Both the position numbers and the translations under genes were made by a program. Below the pieces are notes generated by a model. It was given only the letters and a program-made list of their open reading frames with translations, was not told the DNA's origin and ran no database searches. From assembly GCA_051879015.1 (NCBI GenBank), contig JBJELF010000055.1, forward strand, positions 1 to 61,008: a DNA stretch of 61,008 nucleotides, written 5' to 3'. Shown here piece after piece: positions 1-9,068 of this stretch. The stretch is from JBJELF01 sp051879015 (GTDB lineage Bacteria; Bacillota; Clostridia; Lachnospirales; Lachnospiraceae). How positions within the stretch are numbered: position 1 is the first letter of the stretch; each line of letters opens with the position of its first letter.

Positions 1-1149
1 TCATCATCTGATACACAACCACTGGATTTTAAAGATTTGCAGTCGGTTCAAACATTCAGCTATGCTCTGTTCCAGGAAATTATGGAGCAAGAAAACCCTG
101 TTCTTTCTCCCCTGTCAGCCTATCTAGCCTTATCCATGGCAGCCAGTGGATCAGCAGGCAGCACAAAAACTGCCTTTGATACACTCCTCGGCGAAAATTC
201 ACTGAAAACAGCCAGCTATTTGGGCTTAAACCTCCAAACAAATGAGTCGGAAGTTTTAAAACTTGCTAACTCGCTCTGGATGGATGAACAATTTCTTCCT
301 CAAGATACCTGGCTGACTTCGCTAGACAAAATCTATGATATACAGGTTTACCAGACTGACCTCTCCACCAATACCGCCATGCACGATATCAATCAGTGGG
401 TAAGTGACCAAACGAATCAATTAATTCCCAATTTTCTTAACAAACCTTTCACGGATGATGTGGTTCTTGCCCTCCTAAACGCTATTTATTTCAAAGCAAA
501 CTGGAGCTCCTCCTTTGCTGCTGAGAACACCCATAAAGAGCTCTTTACATTGGCAAATGGAAAAGAAATCAATGCGGACATGATGTACAAAGAATCTGAT
601 TTCTCTTATCTTCAGCAGGACAACCTTGAGGGTGTTATACTCCCCTATCAAAATAGTGATTTAGCCTTTGTTGCCATTAAGACTACTGATGACCTAGATA
701 TTCGCAGCCAACTTTCCCAAATGACCGCCGAGCAATTCTCTGCTTTGTTGGATACAAAAAATAATATAGACATTCAACTGACTCTCCCTAAATTTGAAGT
801 TACCTTTGATCAAAAATTAAATGACAGTCTCATCAATCTCGGTTTAGGTCTCGCCTTCGAGCCCGAACTCGCTGATTTTTCTTCAATGGGAACCATAAAA
901 TCTACAGAAATTAAAAATGAAAATAATAACCTTTATCTCAAACTAGTTCAGCAACAAGCGGTTATCCGAGTGGATGAGAAAGGAACAGAAGCCGCCGCTG
1001 TGACTATCATTGTAGGTGCCAACGGATCTGCTGCCCCCAGCCCTGATGAACCTCTTGTTCTTACTTTCAACAAACCATTTTTTTACATGATTATTGACAC
1101 CAATACCAATCTACCTGTCTTTGCAGGCATCCTTGACACCCCAAAATAA
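1..1149 (+). CDS. Serpin family serine protease inhibitor (5' end outside window)
   Basis: The reading frame is open from base 1, so the first in-frame start at 37 (TTG) is internal and the N-terminus, probably with an export signal, is missing. About 382 residues are visible, close to a whole serpin core of roughly 400. The inhibitory hinge EKGTEAAAVT lies near visible residues 326-335, and the C-terminal signature FNKPFFYMIIDT with FAGIL follows the reactive loop. In family terms the exposed loop is cleaved by a target serine protease, which is then trapped. The small-residue hinge suggests an active inhibitor rather than a non-inhibitory serpin. In a gut bacterium the likely target is an extracellular or host protease (inference). 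The P1 residue cannot be set from sequence. It ends just before a strong hairpin and converges on the next gene. Confidence 0.93.
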   Translation, partial: SSSDTQPLDFKDLQSVQTFSYALFQEIMEQENPVLSPLSAYLALSMAASGSAGSTKTAFDTLLGENSLKTASYLGLNLQTNESEVLKLANSLWMDEQFLPQDTWLTSLDKIYDIQVYQTDLSTNTAMHDINQWVSDQTNQLIPNFLNKPFTDDVVLALLNAIYFKANWSSSFAAENTHKELFTLANGKEINADMMYKESDFSYLQQDNLEGVILPYQNSDLAFVAIKTTDDLDIRSQLSQMTAEQFSALLDTKNNIDIQLTLPKFEVTFDQKLNDSLINLGLGLAFEPELADFSSMGTIKSTEIKNENNNLYLKLVQQQAVIRVDEKGTEAAAVTIIVGANGSAAPSPDEPLVLTFNKPFFYMIIDTNTNLPVFAGILDTPK

Positions 1150-1154
1150 AATGC

Positions 1155-1213
1155 ACCTCCCTGATTTCCGCTATTTTGTCATTATGACACAAAGCAGCTG
1201 AAATCAGGGAGGT
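1155..1213. terminator. Long hairpin between convergent genes
   Basis: Perfect 14-bp arms (1155-1168 and 1200-1213) flank an inner TGTCAT/ATGACA stem. The minus-strand side is followed by a T-rich stretch. It probably ends transcripts from both the serpin and the converging NYN gene. Confidence 0.7.
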
Positions 1214-1237
1214 TAACTAGCTCATCAAAATAAATCA

Positions 1238-2431
1238 TTACAATGCCTGCAGCACCTGATTATGAGTTTTTATCACCTTATAATAGGCCTTGGCCTTATC
1301 CTTCTCAAAAGCACTCTGAATGGCTGTATTCAAAGCCTGCAAATCATGATTTTCAATCTTTAAATAAAGTTCTGTCACAGCATCCAAATCCGACTCTTCA
1401 AATCCTGCAAGATAAAAAATTAGTGTAACATAAGCCTTCACACGCTCATCTTTCTCAGGTAAATAGTTCTCTGTAAAAATTGGATATACTTCACGATGCT
1501 CTTTAATCAATCGATAAATCCGCTTTCCGTCCTCCTGACCAAAGATACGCGCTAATGCACTATGCAAGGTAGACAATTTCTTTGTCGAAATTGATTTAGA
1601 TAATTGTAAAACACATTCAATTTGTCGTTGCTCATCCAAAAAATAAAATGGATTATTCAGACGCGTTTCTTGATCAGCCTCACGCTGCTCTTGGTCCGAT
1701 TGTTCTTCAAACACCGTCTCTGTTTCCTTTTTTGACAATTCTTTCGACACAACTTCTGCGTTCTTTTCAGAAGATTCTTCGAAGGCAGCCTCTATTTGTT
1801 TCTCAGATAATCCTTCCTCCACGCCTTCTATTCTCTTTTCAGGGGTTTCTTCGGAAAGCATCTTCATTCCCTCGTCAGATATTGTTTCAGAAACAGCTTC
1901 TGCTTTTTTTTCAGAAAACTTTTCCGGCATCAAATCTATTACTTTATCCGACGATTTCGCTGCTGTCCCCTGAACTTTCTCGATTGATGGCTCCATTACA
2001 TCACTTTTAGGCTGCTCTGATGCTTTCGCTCTCGGTTTTTCTGGTGCTCTCTCAATAAATTTACATTCATTTCCCTTAATGCGCGTCACATGCAAACTAT
2101 TTTTCTGCCAATACTTCACTACCGCCTCAAAACCATTATCATTGGATACAATCACATACTCATTCTGCTGATTTTTGGCAATCATTGCTCCCAACTGTGT
2201 CACGAGCTGAAAATCCAGTGCATTGCTGCCCTCAAAGCATTTAATCCAACTAATACAACTGCTGCGTTTGAACTTCATCAGACGGACCACTTTTTCTACG
2301 CACATATGCGGACTGTTATTGGTATAAAAAACCACAATCTTATCTTCCACATCGATTCGGTCTAATAAATTCACCCATAAATCATTGACATTTTCGGTAT
2401 CAACTAAATATACTCTCTTTGTTTTTGCCAT
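1238..2431 (-). CDS. NYN/PIN-like domain protein with acidic repeat linker
   Basis: Start set at 2431, with AAAGGATG upstream; the frame continues to 2485 without a better site. Residues 1-120 look like a NYN (PIN-like nuclease) domain: VYLVDTENVND with D11, then D73 and D98 (VSNDNGFEAV) as plausible metal ligands. Residues about 130-280 are a low-complexity linker of imperfect SEK-x-E-x-VSEE-type units. Residues about 280-397 form a second, helical domain with no family I can name, built around an LHSALARIFGQEDGKRIYRLI-like core. The domain suggests RNA cleavage or RNA binding in the cytoplasm. That is family inference, and the substrate is unknown. Confidence 0.72.
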   Translation of the reverse strand: MAKTKRVYLVDTENVNDLWVNLLDRIDVEDKIVVFYTNNSPHMCVEKVVRLMKFKRSSCISWIKCFEGSNALDFQLVTQLGAMIAKNQQNEYVIVSNDNGFEAVVKYWQKNSLHVTRIKGNECKFIERAPEKPRAKASEQPKSDVMEPSIEKVQGTAAKSSDKVIDLMPEKFSEKKAEAVSETISDEGMKMLSEETPEKRIEGVEEGLSEKQIEAAFEESSEKNAEVVSKELSKKETETVFEEQSDQEQREADQETRLNNPFYFLDEQRQIECVLQLSKSISTKKLSTLHSALARIFGQEDGKRIYRLIKEHREVYPIFTENYLPEKDERVKAYVTLIFYLAGFEESDLDAVTELYLKIENHDLQALNTAIQSAFEKDKAKAYYKVIKTHNQVLQAL

Positions 2432-2573
2432 GCTTGTTACATCCTTTGTTGTTTTTGATACAATTAGTATATCATAAGCGTACAACTTGTCAATTTATTC
2501 TTCGTCAATAGTATGAGACAATCATTGCAAGCATATAAAAACACAGTATCTATCCACCGATTCCTGCACAATA

Positions 2574-4091
2574 TCACGGAATTTCTATCACATACAAAAT
2601 TTTGCTCAAATAACTCTCCTGACTACTCGTCTCAATACTAAGAGGCGTCAAGGCACATTGATACGCCATCACCTGCTCACCATTTTGATAATAATAAGTG
2701 ACATTATGAATAATATACGATTCATTCTCATTTGTGCCTACATAAGTCATCACATGACCTCTCATCACCAACAAGGTTCCCACATCACATTGTCTTATCT
2801 TCTCTAACTTTTGTTGTACCTCCCAACCGGATATATCTGTCACGGTCGCACCAATCTGATTGAACGCGGATGTATTTCTTGGAAGCCAAAAACCAAAGCA
2901 GCGATAGACCGAGTTCACGGTAGATGAGCAATCCATATTTTCATTGGTATCACCCCAACCATAGGTCTCACCTAACAGACGCTGATACAAAACCATCGTA
3001 TTGGCTGAATTGTAAGGAACATAGCCATCATAAAAACAATCTGCATCCTCCGCCACAGACACCCGCTCAATGTTTAACCGACACTCCTGACTAGTTGGCC
3101 AACGCAGGACATAAGTTCCATTCTTATGTGTCTCATAGGGAATTTTCGTGCCTATACGAACATAATCCTGTACTTCCTCTATTATTTTGTTGTCAGTAAG
3201 CATCATAAACTGTTCCGCATTCAGATACTCACACATTTCCTCATAGTTACATAACCCTATACAATCCGCCTTGACCCAACCATAATAATTATAACTATAG
3301 ACAAAGTAATAAGCACCGTCGAGGGAAACATGAGCAACTGCCACGCCCTCTCCCAACAAAAGCATACTTTCTTGAAGATAGTCAAAATCTCTGTCACTCA
3401 GTCCGTTTTTCAAAGCTGCTTCACTCGGAAAAGAGCGCACTGCTGCATTGTCCGTGACAATGCCATACTGCAGAGAAACATCACCACTCTGTGCAATGCC
3501 CTCCAAGTTACGCAGACTCATCAAATATGCTCTATCTGCCTCCGTCATTTCTGCTCCATTACAATAAGTAACATTTGGCACTTGATAGGATTCGACATCA
3601 CTTCTTAGCTGTTTTGCAGACAAGGAAGTAAAAGCACAGATATCTCTTACACCTGAGCCCACATTGCCCATAGTGACCTCGTTCACACGCTGAATAGAAC
3701 TAGGTTGAAGTCTCACTACATCTGTTTGAAAAATAGATTCTGTCAATTCACTTGCTTCTGTCATAAAACTCTCGATTTCACTCTCTGTTTCTGCCAAGCC
3801 GACACTGGATACTTCCGTTGCTTCTGTTCCCTCTGTCAAGGACTCTAAATTCTCTTTCATGTCCGATTCCTCTAGTATTTTCTCGGAACTTTCCTCAGAC
3901 TTCTCTGTTTGTGTCATAGTCTCTATATGAGTTATCGATTCTGTCTCCTCTAAAATATCACCAGATTCTATTCTCTCGTCTGTTGATACTATCTGATTTC
4001 CCTCCATATGCCCACATGCCGTCAATGTAATGCTTGCTATCCCTGTCAGCATTAAAACTTTCATCATTTTCACCATATCTATTTTTCCCAC
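2574..4091 (-). CDS. NlpC/P60-type lipoprotein with SH3-like domains
   Basis: The N-terminus is a lipoprotein signal with lipobox LTAC. It is followed by about 100 residues rich in Ser, Thr and Glu that likely span the wall. The central part (about 160-330) looks like SH3b-type modules of the kind that precede NlpC/P60 domains. The C-terminal catalytic domain has DCSSTVNSVY (Cys near residue 387) and GHVMTYVG (His near 445). The role is probably murein peptide cleavage at the cell surface, possibly recycling, as in SH3b1-NlpC/P60 enzymes. The start is uncertain: GTG at 4091 and ATG at 4076 or 4067 are in frame and none has a strong ribosome site. An R2 repeat begins 16 bp upstream. Confidence 0.8.
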   Translation of the reverse strand: MGKIDMVKMMKVLMLTGIASITLTACGHMEGNQIVSTDERIESGDILEETESITHIETMTQTEKSEESSEKILEESDMKENLESLTEGTEATEVSSVGLAETESEIESFMTEASELTESIFQTDVVRLQPSSIQRVNEVTMGNVGSGVRDICAFTSLSAKQLRSDVESYQVPNVTYCNGAEMTEADRAYLMSLRNLEGIAQSGDVSLQYGIVTDNAAVRSFPSEAALKNGLSDRDFDYLQESMLLLGEGVAVAHVSLDGAYYFVYSYNYYGWVKADCIGLCNYEEMCEYLNAEQFMMLTDNKIIEEVQDYVRIGTKIPYETHKNGTYVLRWPTSQECRLNIERVSVAEDADCFYDGYVPYNSANTMVLYQRLLGETYGWGDTNENMDCSSTVNSVYRCFGFWLPRNTSAFNQIGATVTDISGWEVQQKLEKIRQCDVGTLLVMRGHVMTYVGTNENESYIIHNVTYYYQNGEQVMAYQCALTPLSIETSSQESYLSKILYVIEIP

Positions 4092-4106
4092 TTCTTATCT
4101 TATTTT

Positions 4107-4178
4107 ATGATACCAGAATGAAAAAGTCATATATTTCATGCAAGCATGAAAGGTATGACCTTTTGACCCTGGTATCAT
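4107..4178. repeat. R2 dispersed palindrome, full copy
   Basis: 72 bp bounded by ATGATACCAG and CTGGTATCAT. The centre is a hairpin around TTTCATGCAAGCATGAAA, and the right half contains GGTATGACCTTTTGACCC. It ends 1 bp before the stop codon of the small gene at 4180 and lies 16 bp upstream of the NlpC/P60 gene. Confidence 0.85.
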
Positions 4179-4179
4179 A

Positions 4180-4353
4180 TCATTCCACTAAAGTATATTG
4201 AAAAAATTCATAATGCAGCTGACATCCCTCATAAATCTCCGCCGGCAAAAGAGCTCTCGCCACTAACTTTATATCACTATTCTCCTCGTCAATACGCTTC
4301 AGATTCGCATAATCTCCATCAATCTGAACTACAACATAATCAAATGGTCCCAT
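4180..4353 (-). CDS. Small 57-residue protein, DUF3006-like
   Basis: Read directly from the sequence: ATG at 4353, preceded by GTGGAGGATAAAAA, and 57 codons to TGA. The protein starts MGPFDYVVVQIDGDYANLKR and continues through an acidic stretch to a RALLPAEIYEGCQL motif. The order 'IDGDYA...LPAEIYEG' resembles DUF3006, a small all-beta family of unknown function often found near hydrolases. The next gene downstream on the same strand is the NlpC/P60 lipoprotein, so the two may be cotranscribed. No signal peptide or membrane segment is visible. Family assignment is tentative; the ORF itself is well supported by its ribosome site. Confidence 0.68.
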   Translation of the reverse strand: MGPFDYVVVQIDGDYANLKRIDEENSDIKLVARALLPAEIYEGCQLHYEFFQYTLVE

Positions 4354-4523
4354 TTTTTATCCTCCACTTTCGTATCTGTTTACTCACATATTTCTATGAT
4401 TTTAGTTACTTAACAATGAGTCCTATTCTAAATGGATATGTCTCTCAAGCAAAGCATATCCAAACATGAACGTGTTATCCATCAACTTTCATACCTGTCT
4501 GCTGTATGCGATTTGCACTCTCA
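4354..4523. other. Intergenic region, little recognisable
   Basis: It contains a 7-bp hairpin GGATATG/CATATCC near 4435-4460. I see no convincing gene or sigma-A promoter. Confidence 0.5.
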
Positions 4524-4563
4524 CAAGAAAAGAGAGACCTACCACATTCCAATAAGTCTCTCT
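4524..4563 (-). terminator. Intrinsic terminator of guaB
   Basis: Arms AGAGAGAC (4531-4538) and GTCTCTCT (4556-4563), followed on the minus strand by TTTTCTTG. Confidence 0.7.
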
Positions 4564-4665
4564 CATATTAACTCATTTTATCACAATTTGTCAATCCATG
4601 ACTCTCTCAAATTCAACGATTTCTTAATCTTACCTAACAATACCAACATTTTCAGAATAACTATC

Positions 4666-6123
4666 TTACATCTGACTGCTGTAGTTTGGAGCCTCCTTGG
4701 TAATCTGAATATCATGTGGATGACTTTCCTTCAAAGAAGCAGCGGAAATCTTCACAAAGCGACCAGTCTCCTGTAAAGTAGGGATATCCGGTGCTCCGCA
4801 GTAACCCATACCAGAACGAATACCACCAAGCATCTGGAAAATGGTATCCTCAACAGAACCCTTATAAGCAACACGACCTTCAACGCCTTCTGGAACCAAT
4901 TTCTTTGCATCAGACTGGAAGTAACGGTCCTTGGAACCAGCCTCCATAGCAGAGATAGAACCCATACCACGGTATACCTTGAATTTTCTACCCTGATAGA
5001 TTTCATAATCACCAGGAGCTTCGTCACAGCCTGCAAATAAGCTTCCCATCATACATACATTTCCACCAGCAGCTAATGCCTTCACCATATCACCAGAATA
5101 CTTAATACCACCATCGGCAATAATCGGTACACCATATTCCTTAGCAACTGCGTAACAGTTCATGACAGCTGTCACCTGAGGCACACCAATACCAGCAACC
5201 ACACGGGTAGTACAGATCGATCCAGGTCCAATACCAACCTTGACTGCATCTGCTCCAGCCTCAATTAAATCTCTCGCAGCTTCACCAGTTGCTACATTTC
5301 CTGCAATAACCTGCAAATCAGGATAAGCATCCTTAATCTGCTTTAATGTTTTAAAAATATTTGCAGAATGTCCATGAGCAGAATCAATGACAATAACATC
5401 GACCTTTGCAGCAACCAAAGCGCTCACACGCTCCATTACATTCTTTGTGATACCAACTGCCGCACCGCACAGCAGACGACCTTTGGCATCCTTTGCAGAG
5501 TTTGGATACTTAATCTGCTTCTCAATATCCTTGATGGTAATCAGCCCCTTCAAGTTGCCCTCATCATCTACAATTGGAAGTTTCTCTACTCTCGCTCTTG
5601 CCAAGATTTTCTTAGCCTCTTCCATAGTGGTACCTTCCTTTGCAGTCACCAAAGCATCAATAGGAGTCATACACTCTGCAATCTTTTTGGTAAAGTCCTC
5701 TTCAAACTTTAAATCACGGTTGGTAATGATACCTACTAACTTCTTTCCCTCAGTAATTGGAACACCAGAAATACGGTATTTAGCCATCAAATCATCAGCA
5801 TCCTGCAAGGTATGTTCGGATGATAAATAAAATGGATCTGAAATAACACCATACTCAGAACGCTTTACCTTGTCAACCTCCTCTGCCTGCTGCTCAATTG
5901 TCATATTTTTGTGGATAATACCAATACCACCCTGTCTTGCCATTGCAATCGCCATACGATGCTCCGTAACAGTATCCATACCAGCACTCATCAATGGAAT
6001 ATTGAGAGTAATCTTCTTTGTCAGCTGAGTCTTCAAACTTACCATATTTGGAGTTACCTCAGAATAAGCTGGTACAAGCAGTACATCATCAAATGTAATT
6101 CCTTCGCCAATAATTTGAGCCAT
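4666..6123 (-). CDS. guaB: IMP dehydrogenase
   Basis: Oxidises IMP to XMP with NAD+, the committed step of guanine nucleotide synthesis in the cytoplasm. 485 residues is the usual bacterial length. The N-terminus MAQIIGEGITFDDVLLVP is typical, paired CBS domains lie at about 95-210, and the catalytic loop GPGSICTTR puts the active Cys near residue 302. The mobile-flap region with KVYRGMGS is present. The start has AAAGGAG 9 bp upstream. It is preceded by a long AT-rich leader and appears monocistronic. Confidence 0.97.
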   Translation of the reverse strand: MAQIIGEGITFDDVLLVPAYSEVTPNMVSLKTQLTKKITLNIPLMSAGMDTVTEHRMAIAMARQGGIGIIHKNMTIEQQAEEVDKVKRSEYGVISDPFYLSSEHTLQDADDLMAKYRISGVPITEGKKLVGIITNRDLKFEEDFTKKIAECMTPIDALVTAKEGTTMEEAKKILARARVEKLPIVDDEGNLKGLITIKDIEKQIKYPNSAKDAKGRLLCGAAVGITKNVMERVSALVAAKVDVIVIDSAHGHSANIFKTLKQIKDAYPDLQVIAGNVATGEAARDLIEAGADAVKVGIGPGSICTTRVVAGIGVPQVTAVMNCYAVAKEYGVPIIADGGIKYSGDMVKALAAGGNVCMMGSLFAGCDEAPGDYEIYQGRKFKVYRGMGSISAMEAGSKDRYFQSDAKKLVPEGVEGRVAYKGSVEDTIFQMLGGIRSGMGYCGAPDIPTLQETGRFVKISAASLKESHPHDIQITKEAPNYSSQM

Positions 6124-6480
6124 GATTTTTATCTCCTTTATAATTGATTAAAATTTTTAGCAGAACTCAGAATATTCTAAATTTTTTGAAAAATTTAGAT
6201 AATTTTCTTTCAAAAATTTATATTTCTGATAGTCTATCAAAAAACTATTTTTTTGTCAAACCCTATTTTTTATTTTTTTTCGCCCTGCTAAACCATAACC
6301 TTACCTATTTTTTATTTATTTTATCTCATATTTTATCCTTTTTAGATAAAAAACTAGTTTTCCTCCCCTAAAGAAAAACCTATTTTATGAATTTTGTTTA
6401 ATTTTTCGTTGTTTTTTCTAATATTTTCATAAATAAACTCCTTATGTTTGTTGTAGGCAGAAACTCACTTTCGCCTGTAC
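6124..6480. other. AT-rich upstream region of guaB
   Basis: About 350 bp of very AT-rich DNA with an 11-bp inverted repeat TCTAAATTTTT/AAAAATTTAGA near 6176-6199. It probably holds the guaB promoter and leader. I could not recognise a purine riboswitch. Confidence 0.5.
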
Positions 6481-6530
6481 TCACGGTAAACACGCGCATT
6501 TATTTGCTAGTATGATTTCAAATAAATGCA
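6481..6530. repeat. R3 repeat: GGTAAACAC plus hairpin
   Basis: TCACGGTAAACACG followed by a perfect 11-bp hairpin, GCATTTATTTG (6496-6506) with CAAATAAATGC (6519-6529), and the shared loop CTAGTATGATTT. Related sequence recurs at 15661-15700, and the first 14 bases recur at 59214-59227. Confidence 0.6.
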
Positions 6531-6531
6531 C

Positions 6532-6571
6532 AAAAAACACCTGTCCGACATTTACTAACTCGGACAAGTGT
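6532..6571 (-). terminator. Intrinsic terminator of the DUF6106 gene
   Basis: Twelve-bp arms with ACACCTGTCCGA (6537-6548) and TCGGACAAGTGT (6560-6571), and a T6 run on the minus strand at 6532-6537. Confidence 0.85.
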
Positions 6572-6585
6572 CTATGTCACTTTCA

Positions 6586-7092
6586 TTATTCTATAATCAC
6601 TTTTCTAGGTGCATAAGATTTCATAACATGAAGCAGTTCACCTGTTGGCTCAATCAAAACCACCTGATTGGAACCGTCGGCAGAATAATAAATACCGTAC
6701 TTCTTTGCATCGGCTCTTCTAGAGCTGTAATCCTTCACCTTAACATTTGGATTTCCCAACACACGCTTTAAATCACCATGATTTTCTGGAGCAATCAAAT
6801 CAGCCTTGCTCAAATCAATGCGTACTGCTTTCTTTCTTCTGGACTTGTTGAAAATCGTGTCGATGGACAGTTCACTGGTAACAAAAATGTACTCGTACTC
6901 TAAATCAAGCATCTGCCATATCAGATAGGTTGCCCCCATTGCCAAGGTCAAAATAATGAGACCAAAAATACTCAAAATTACACAAGAAAACAATGCAATG
7001 ATATCCAACAAGATAAGAGCAATCTTTGCTGGCAGCACATACCAAGCCTTCTCTCTTTTGACCAAACACTCTGCGTATAAATCCTTGTTCAT
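6586..7092 (-). CDS. DUF6106-like membrane protein
   Basis: Start at 7092, with AGGAGG 10 bp upstream; the frame extends to 7161 but without a site. The 168 residues begin MNKDLYAECLVKREKAWYVLP. Two adjoining membrane helices follow at about 20-70, then a cytoplasmic basic segment (FNKSRRKKAVRIDLSKAD) and a C-terminal beta-rich part. The sequence resembles DUF6106, a Lachnospiraceae family of unknown function. It sits alone between guaB and groESL with its own terminator. Confidence 0.7.
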   Translation of the reverse strand: MNKDLYAECLVKREKAWYVLPAKIALILLDIIALFSCVILSIFGLIILTLAMGATYLIWQMLDLEYEYIFVTSELSIDTIFNKSRRKKAVRIDLSKADLIAPENHGDLKRVLGNPNVKVKDYSSRRADAKKYGIYYSADGSNQVVLIEPTGELLHVMKSYAPRKVIIE

Positions 7093-7124
7093 TCCGTTCC
7101 TCCTAAAATTTTTTCTAATGTCTG

Positions 7125-7196
7125 TATACTGTACGGTCCCAAAGTGATACATTTCATGCAATCATGGAATGTATCACCTTTTGCCCCTAGTATCAT
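7125..7196. repeat. R2 dispersed palindrome copy
   Basis: The centre GTGATACATTTCATG/CATGGAATGTATCAC is followed by CTTTTGCCCCTAGTATCAT. The left end is degenerate. It lies between the groESL terminator and the DUF6106 gene. Confidence 0.75.
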
Positions 7197-7289
7197 ATTG
7201 TTATATTATACCTTTTTTTTCTCTAATTGAAAAGAGTTTTTTCTATTTTCAACAAAAAAACATAAAGAAACTTCATTTTCTTAGTATTC

Positions 7290-7326
7290 AAAAGAGCAGT
7301 ACTCATGCAATAAGTACTGCTCTTTT
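7290..7326 (-). terminator. Intrinsic terminator of groESL
   Basis: Perfect 14-bp arms AAAAGAGCAGTACT and AGTACTGCTCTTTT (7290-7303, 7313-7326), 32 bp after the groEL stop codon. Confidence 0.85.
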
Positions 7327-7357
7327 CCTATCCATTCATTCAATGGAATTTTTCACA

Positions 7358-8977
7358 TTACATCATTCCCATTCCTGGGTTTGCAGGTGCTACCGGCTCA
7401 TCCTTCTTGATGTTAGCCACAACAGATTCTGTAGTCAACAAAGTAGCTGCCACGCTGTTTGCATTCTGCAATGCACTTCTTGTTACCTTAGCAGGATCAA
7501 GGATACCTGCGGCTACCATGTCAACATACTCTTCTTTGTATGCATCAAATCCAATACCAACTTCGCTCTCTTTTACTTTATTAACAATGACAGCACCTTC
7601 CAAACCTGCATTTGCTACAATCTGATGCAGCGGAGCTTCCAGAGCTTTCAATACAATATAGGCACCTGTCTTTTCATCTCCTGTCAGTCCCTCAGCCATT
7701 GCTTTTACGACCTTACTAGCGTGAACATAAGCGGAACCACCACCTGCAATGATACCTTCCTCTACAGCGGCTCTGGTTGCATTTAAGGCATCTTCCATAC
7801 GAAGCTTGGCTTCCTTCATCTCTACTTCCGTTGCTGCACCGACGCGAATCACAGCTACGCCACCTGCCAATTTAGCCAAACGCTCCTGCAGCTTTTCCTT
7901 ATCAAACTCAGAGGTAGTTTCAGCCAACTGTGCCTTAATCTGTGCAATTCTAGCAGAAATATCTTCCTTGGAACCAGCACCATCTACAATAATGGTGTTT
8001 TCCTTCTGAACTTTTACACTCTTAGCACGACCCAAATCTGCCATTGTGGTTTCCTTCAGATCCAAACCAAGTTCATCAGAAATTACCTGACCGCCTGTCA
8101 AGATAGCAATATCACGCAGCATCTCTTTTCTTCTGTCACCATAACCTGGAGCCTTAACACCCACAACAGTGAAAGTTCCTCTCAACTTGTTGACAATCAG
8201 CGTTGTCAAAGCCTCACCCTCGATATCCTCTGCGATAATCAACAGCTTTGCGCCAGCCTGAACAATCTGCTCCAACAATGGCAAAATATCCTGAATATTG
8301 CTAATCTTTTTATCTGTAATCAGAATATATGGATCTTCCAGATTTGCCTCCATCTTATCCATATCGGTTGCCATATAAGCGGAGATATAACCTCTGTCAA
8401 ACTGCATACCTTCTACTAAATCCAATTCTGTCTTCATGGTCTTGGACTCTTCAATGGTAATGACACCGTCATTAGAAACCTTCTCCATTGCATCAGCTAC
8501 CATCTCACCGACTTCATCATCACCTGCGGAAATAGCTGCCACTCTTGCAATCTGTTCTTTGGAAGTAACCTTGCTGCTCATAGCTGCAATTGCCTCGACA
8601 GCAGCATCCGTAGCCTTCTTCATACCTTTTCTCAAAACGATAGGATTGGCACCTGCTGCCAAGTTCTTCATACCTTCATGAATCATAGCCTGAGCCAATA
8701 CAGTTGCTGTAGTGGTACCATCACCTGCTGCATCATTTGTCTTAGTGGCAACTTCTTTTACCAACTGTGCGCCCATATTTTCAAATGGATCTTCTAATTC
8801 GATTTCCTTTGCAATCGTCACACCATCATTAGTAATCAATGGAGTTCCAAAAGACTTGTCCAATACTACATTTCTTCCTTTTGGTCCCAAAGTTACTCTA
8901 ACGGTATCTGCCAATTTATTAACGCCAGCTTCCAAAGAAGTTCTGGCATCTGCTCCAAATTTAATTTCCTTTGCCAT
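7358..8977 (-). CDS. groEL: Chaperonin GroEL (Hsp60)
   Basis: ATP-driven folding chamber subunit, 539 residues. Start at MAKEIKFGADAR (8977), with GGAGG upstream; a frame extension to 8992 has no ribosome site. The ATP-binding DGTTTATVL, the AATEVEMKE region and the C-terminal GMGMM tail are all present. It lies 91 bp after groES in one operon under the CIRCE operator. Confidence 0.98.
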   Translation of the reverse strand: MAKEIKFGADARTSLEAGVNKLADTVRVTLGPKGRNVVLDKSFGTPLITNDGVTIAKEIELEDPFENMGAQLVKEVATKTNDAAGDGTTTATVLAQAMIHEGMKNLAAGANPIVLRKGMKKATDAAVEAIAAMSSKVTSKEQIARVAAISAGDDEVGEMVADAMEKVSNDGVITIEESKTMKTELDLVEGMQFDRGYISAYMATDMDKMEANLEDPYILITDKKISNIQDILPLLEQIVQAGAKLLIIAEDIEGEALTTLIVNKLRGTFTVVGVKAPGYGDRRKEMLRDIAILTGGQVISDELGLDLKETTMADLGRAKSVKVQKENTIIVDGAGSKEDISARIAQIKAQLAETTSEFDKEKLQERLAKLAGGVAVIRVGAATEVEMKEAKLRMEDALNATRAAVEEGIIAGGGSAYVHASKVVKAMAEGLTGDEKTGAYIVLKALEAPLHQIVANAGLEGAVIVNKVKESEVGIGFDAYKEEYVDMVAAGILDPAKVTRSALQNANSVAATLLTTESVVANIKKDEPVAPANPGMGMM

Positions 8978-9068
8978 ATTTTTAGCCTCCAATATTATAC
9001 TCTTTGCAGTTATTCCACTGTAAAATAGCTGCCATTTTTTTCATTTTTATAGCTGCAATTGCTTTAAA

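Noticed and set aside
6144..6371. Plus-strand 75-codon ORF upstream of guaB
   Set aside because: Low-complexity Phe/Leu/Ser translation of AT-rich DNA, with no ribosome site and no family resemblance; it lies opposite the guaB leader.
6124..6480. Purine riboswitch before guaB
   Set aside because: The conserved purine-riboswitch core sequences were not found by eye; the region is simply AT-rich.
7169..8681. Long plus-strand ORFs antisense to groEL
   Set aside because: They mirror a certain groEL gene; composition is that of a shadow frame and no ribosome site fits.
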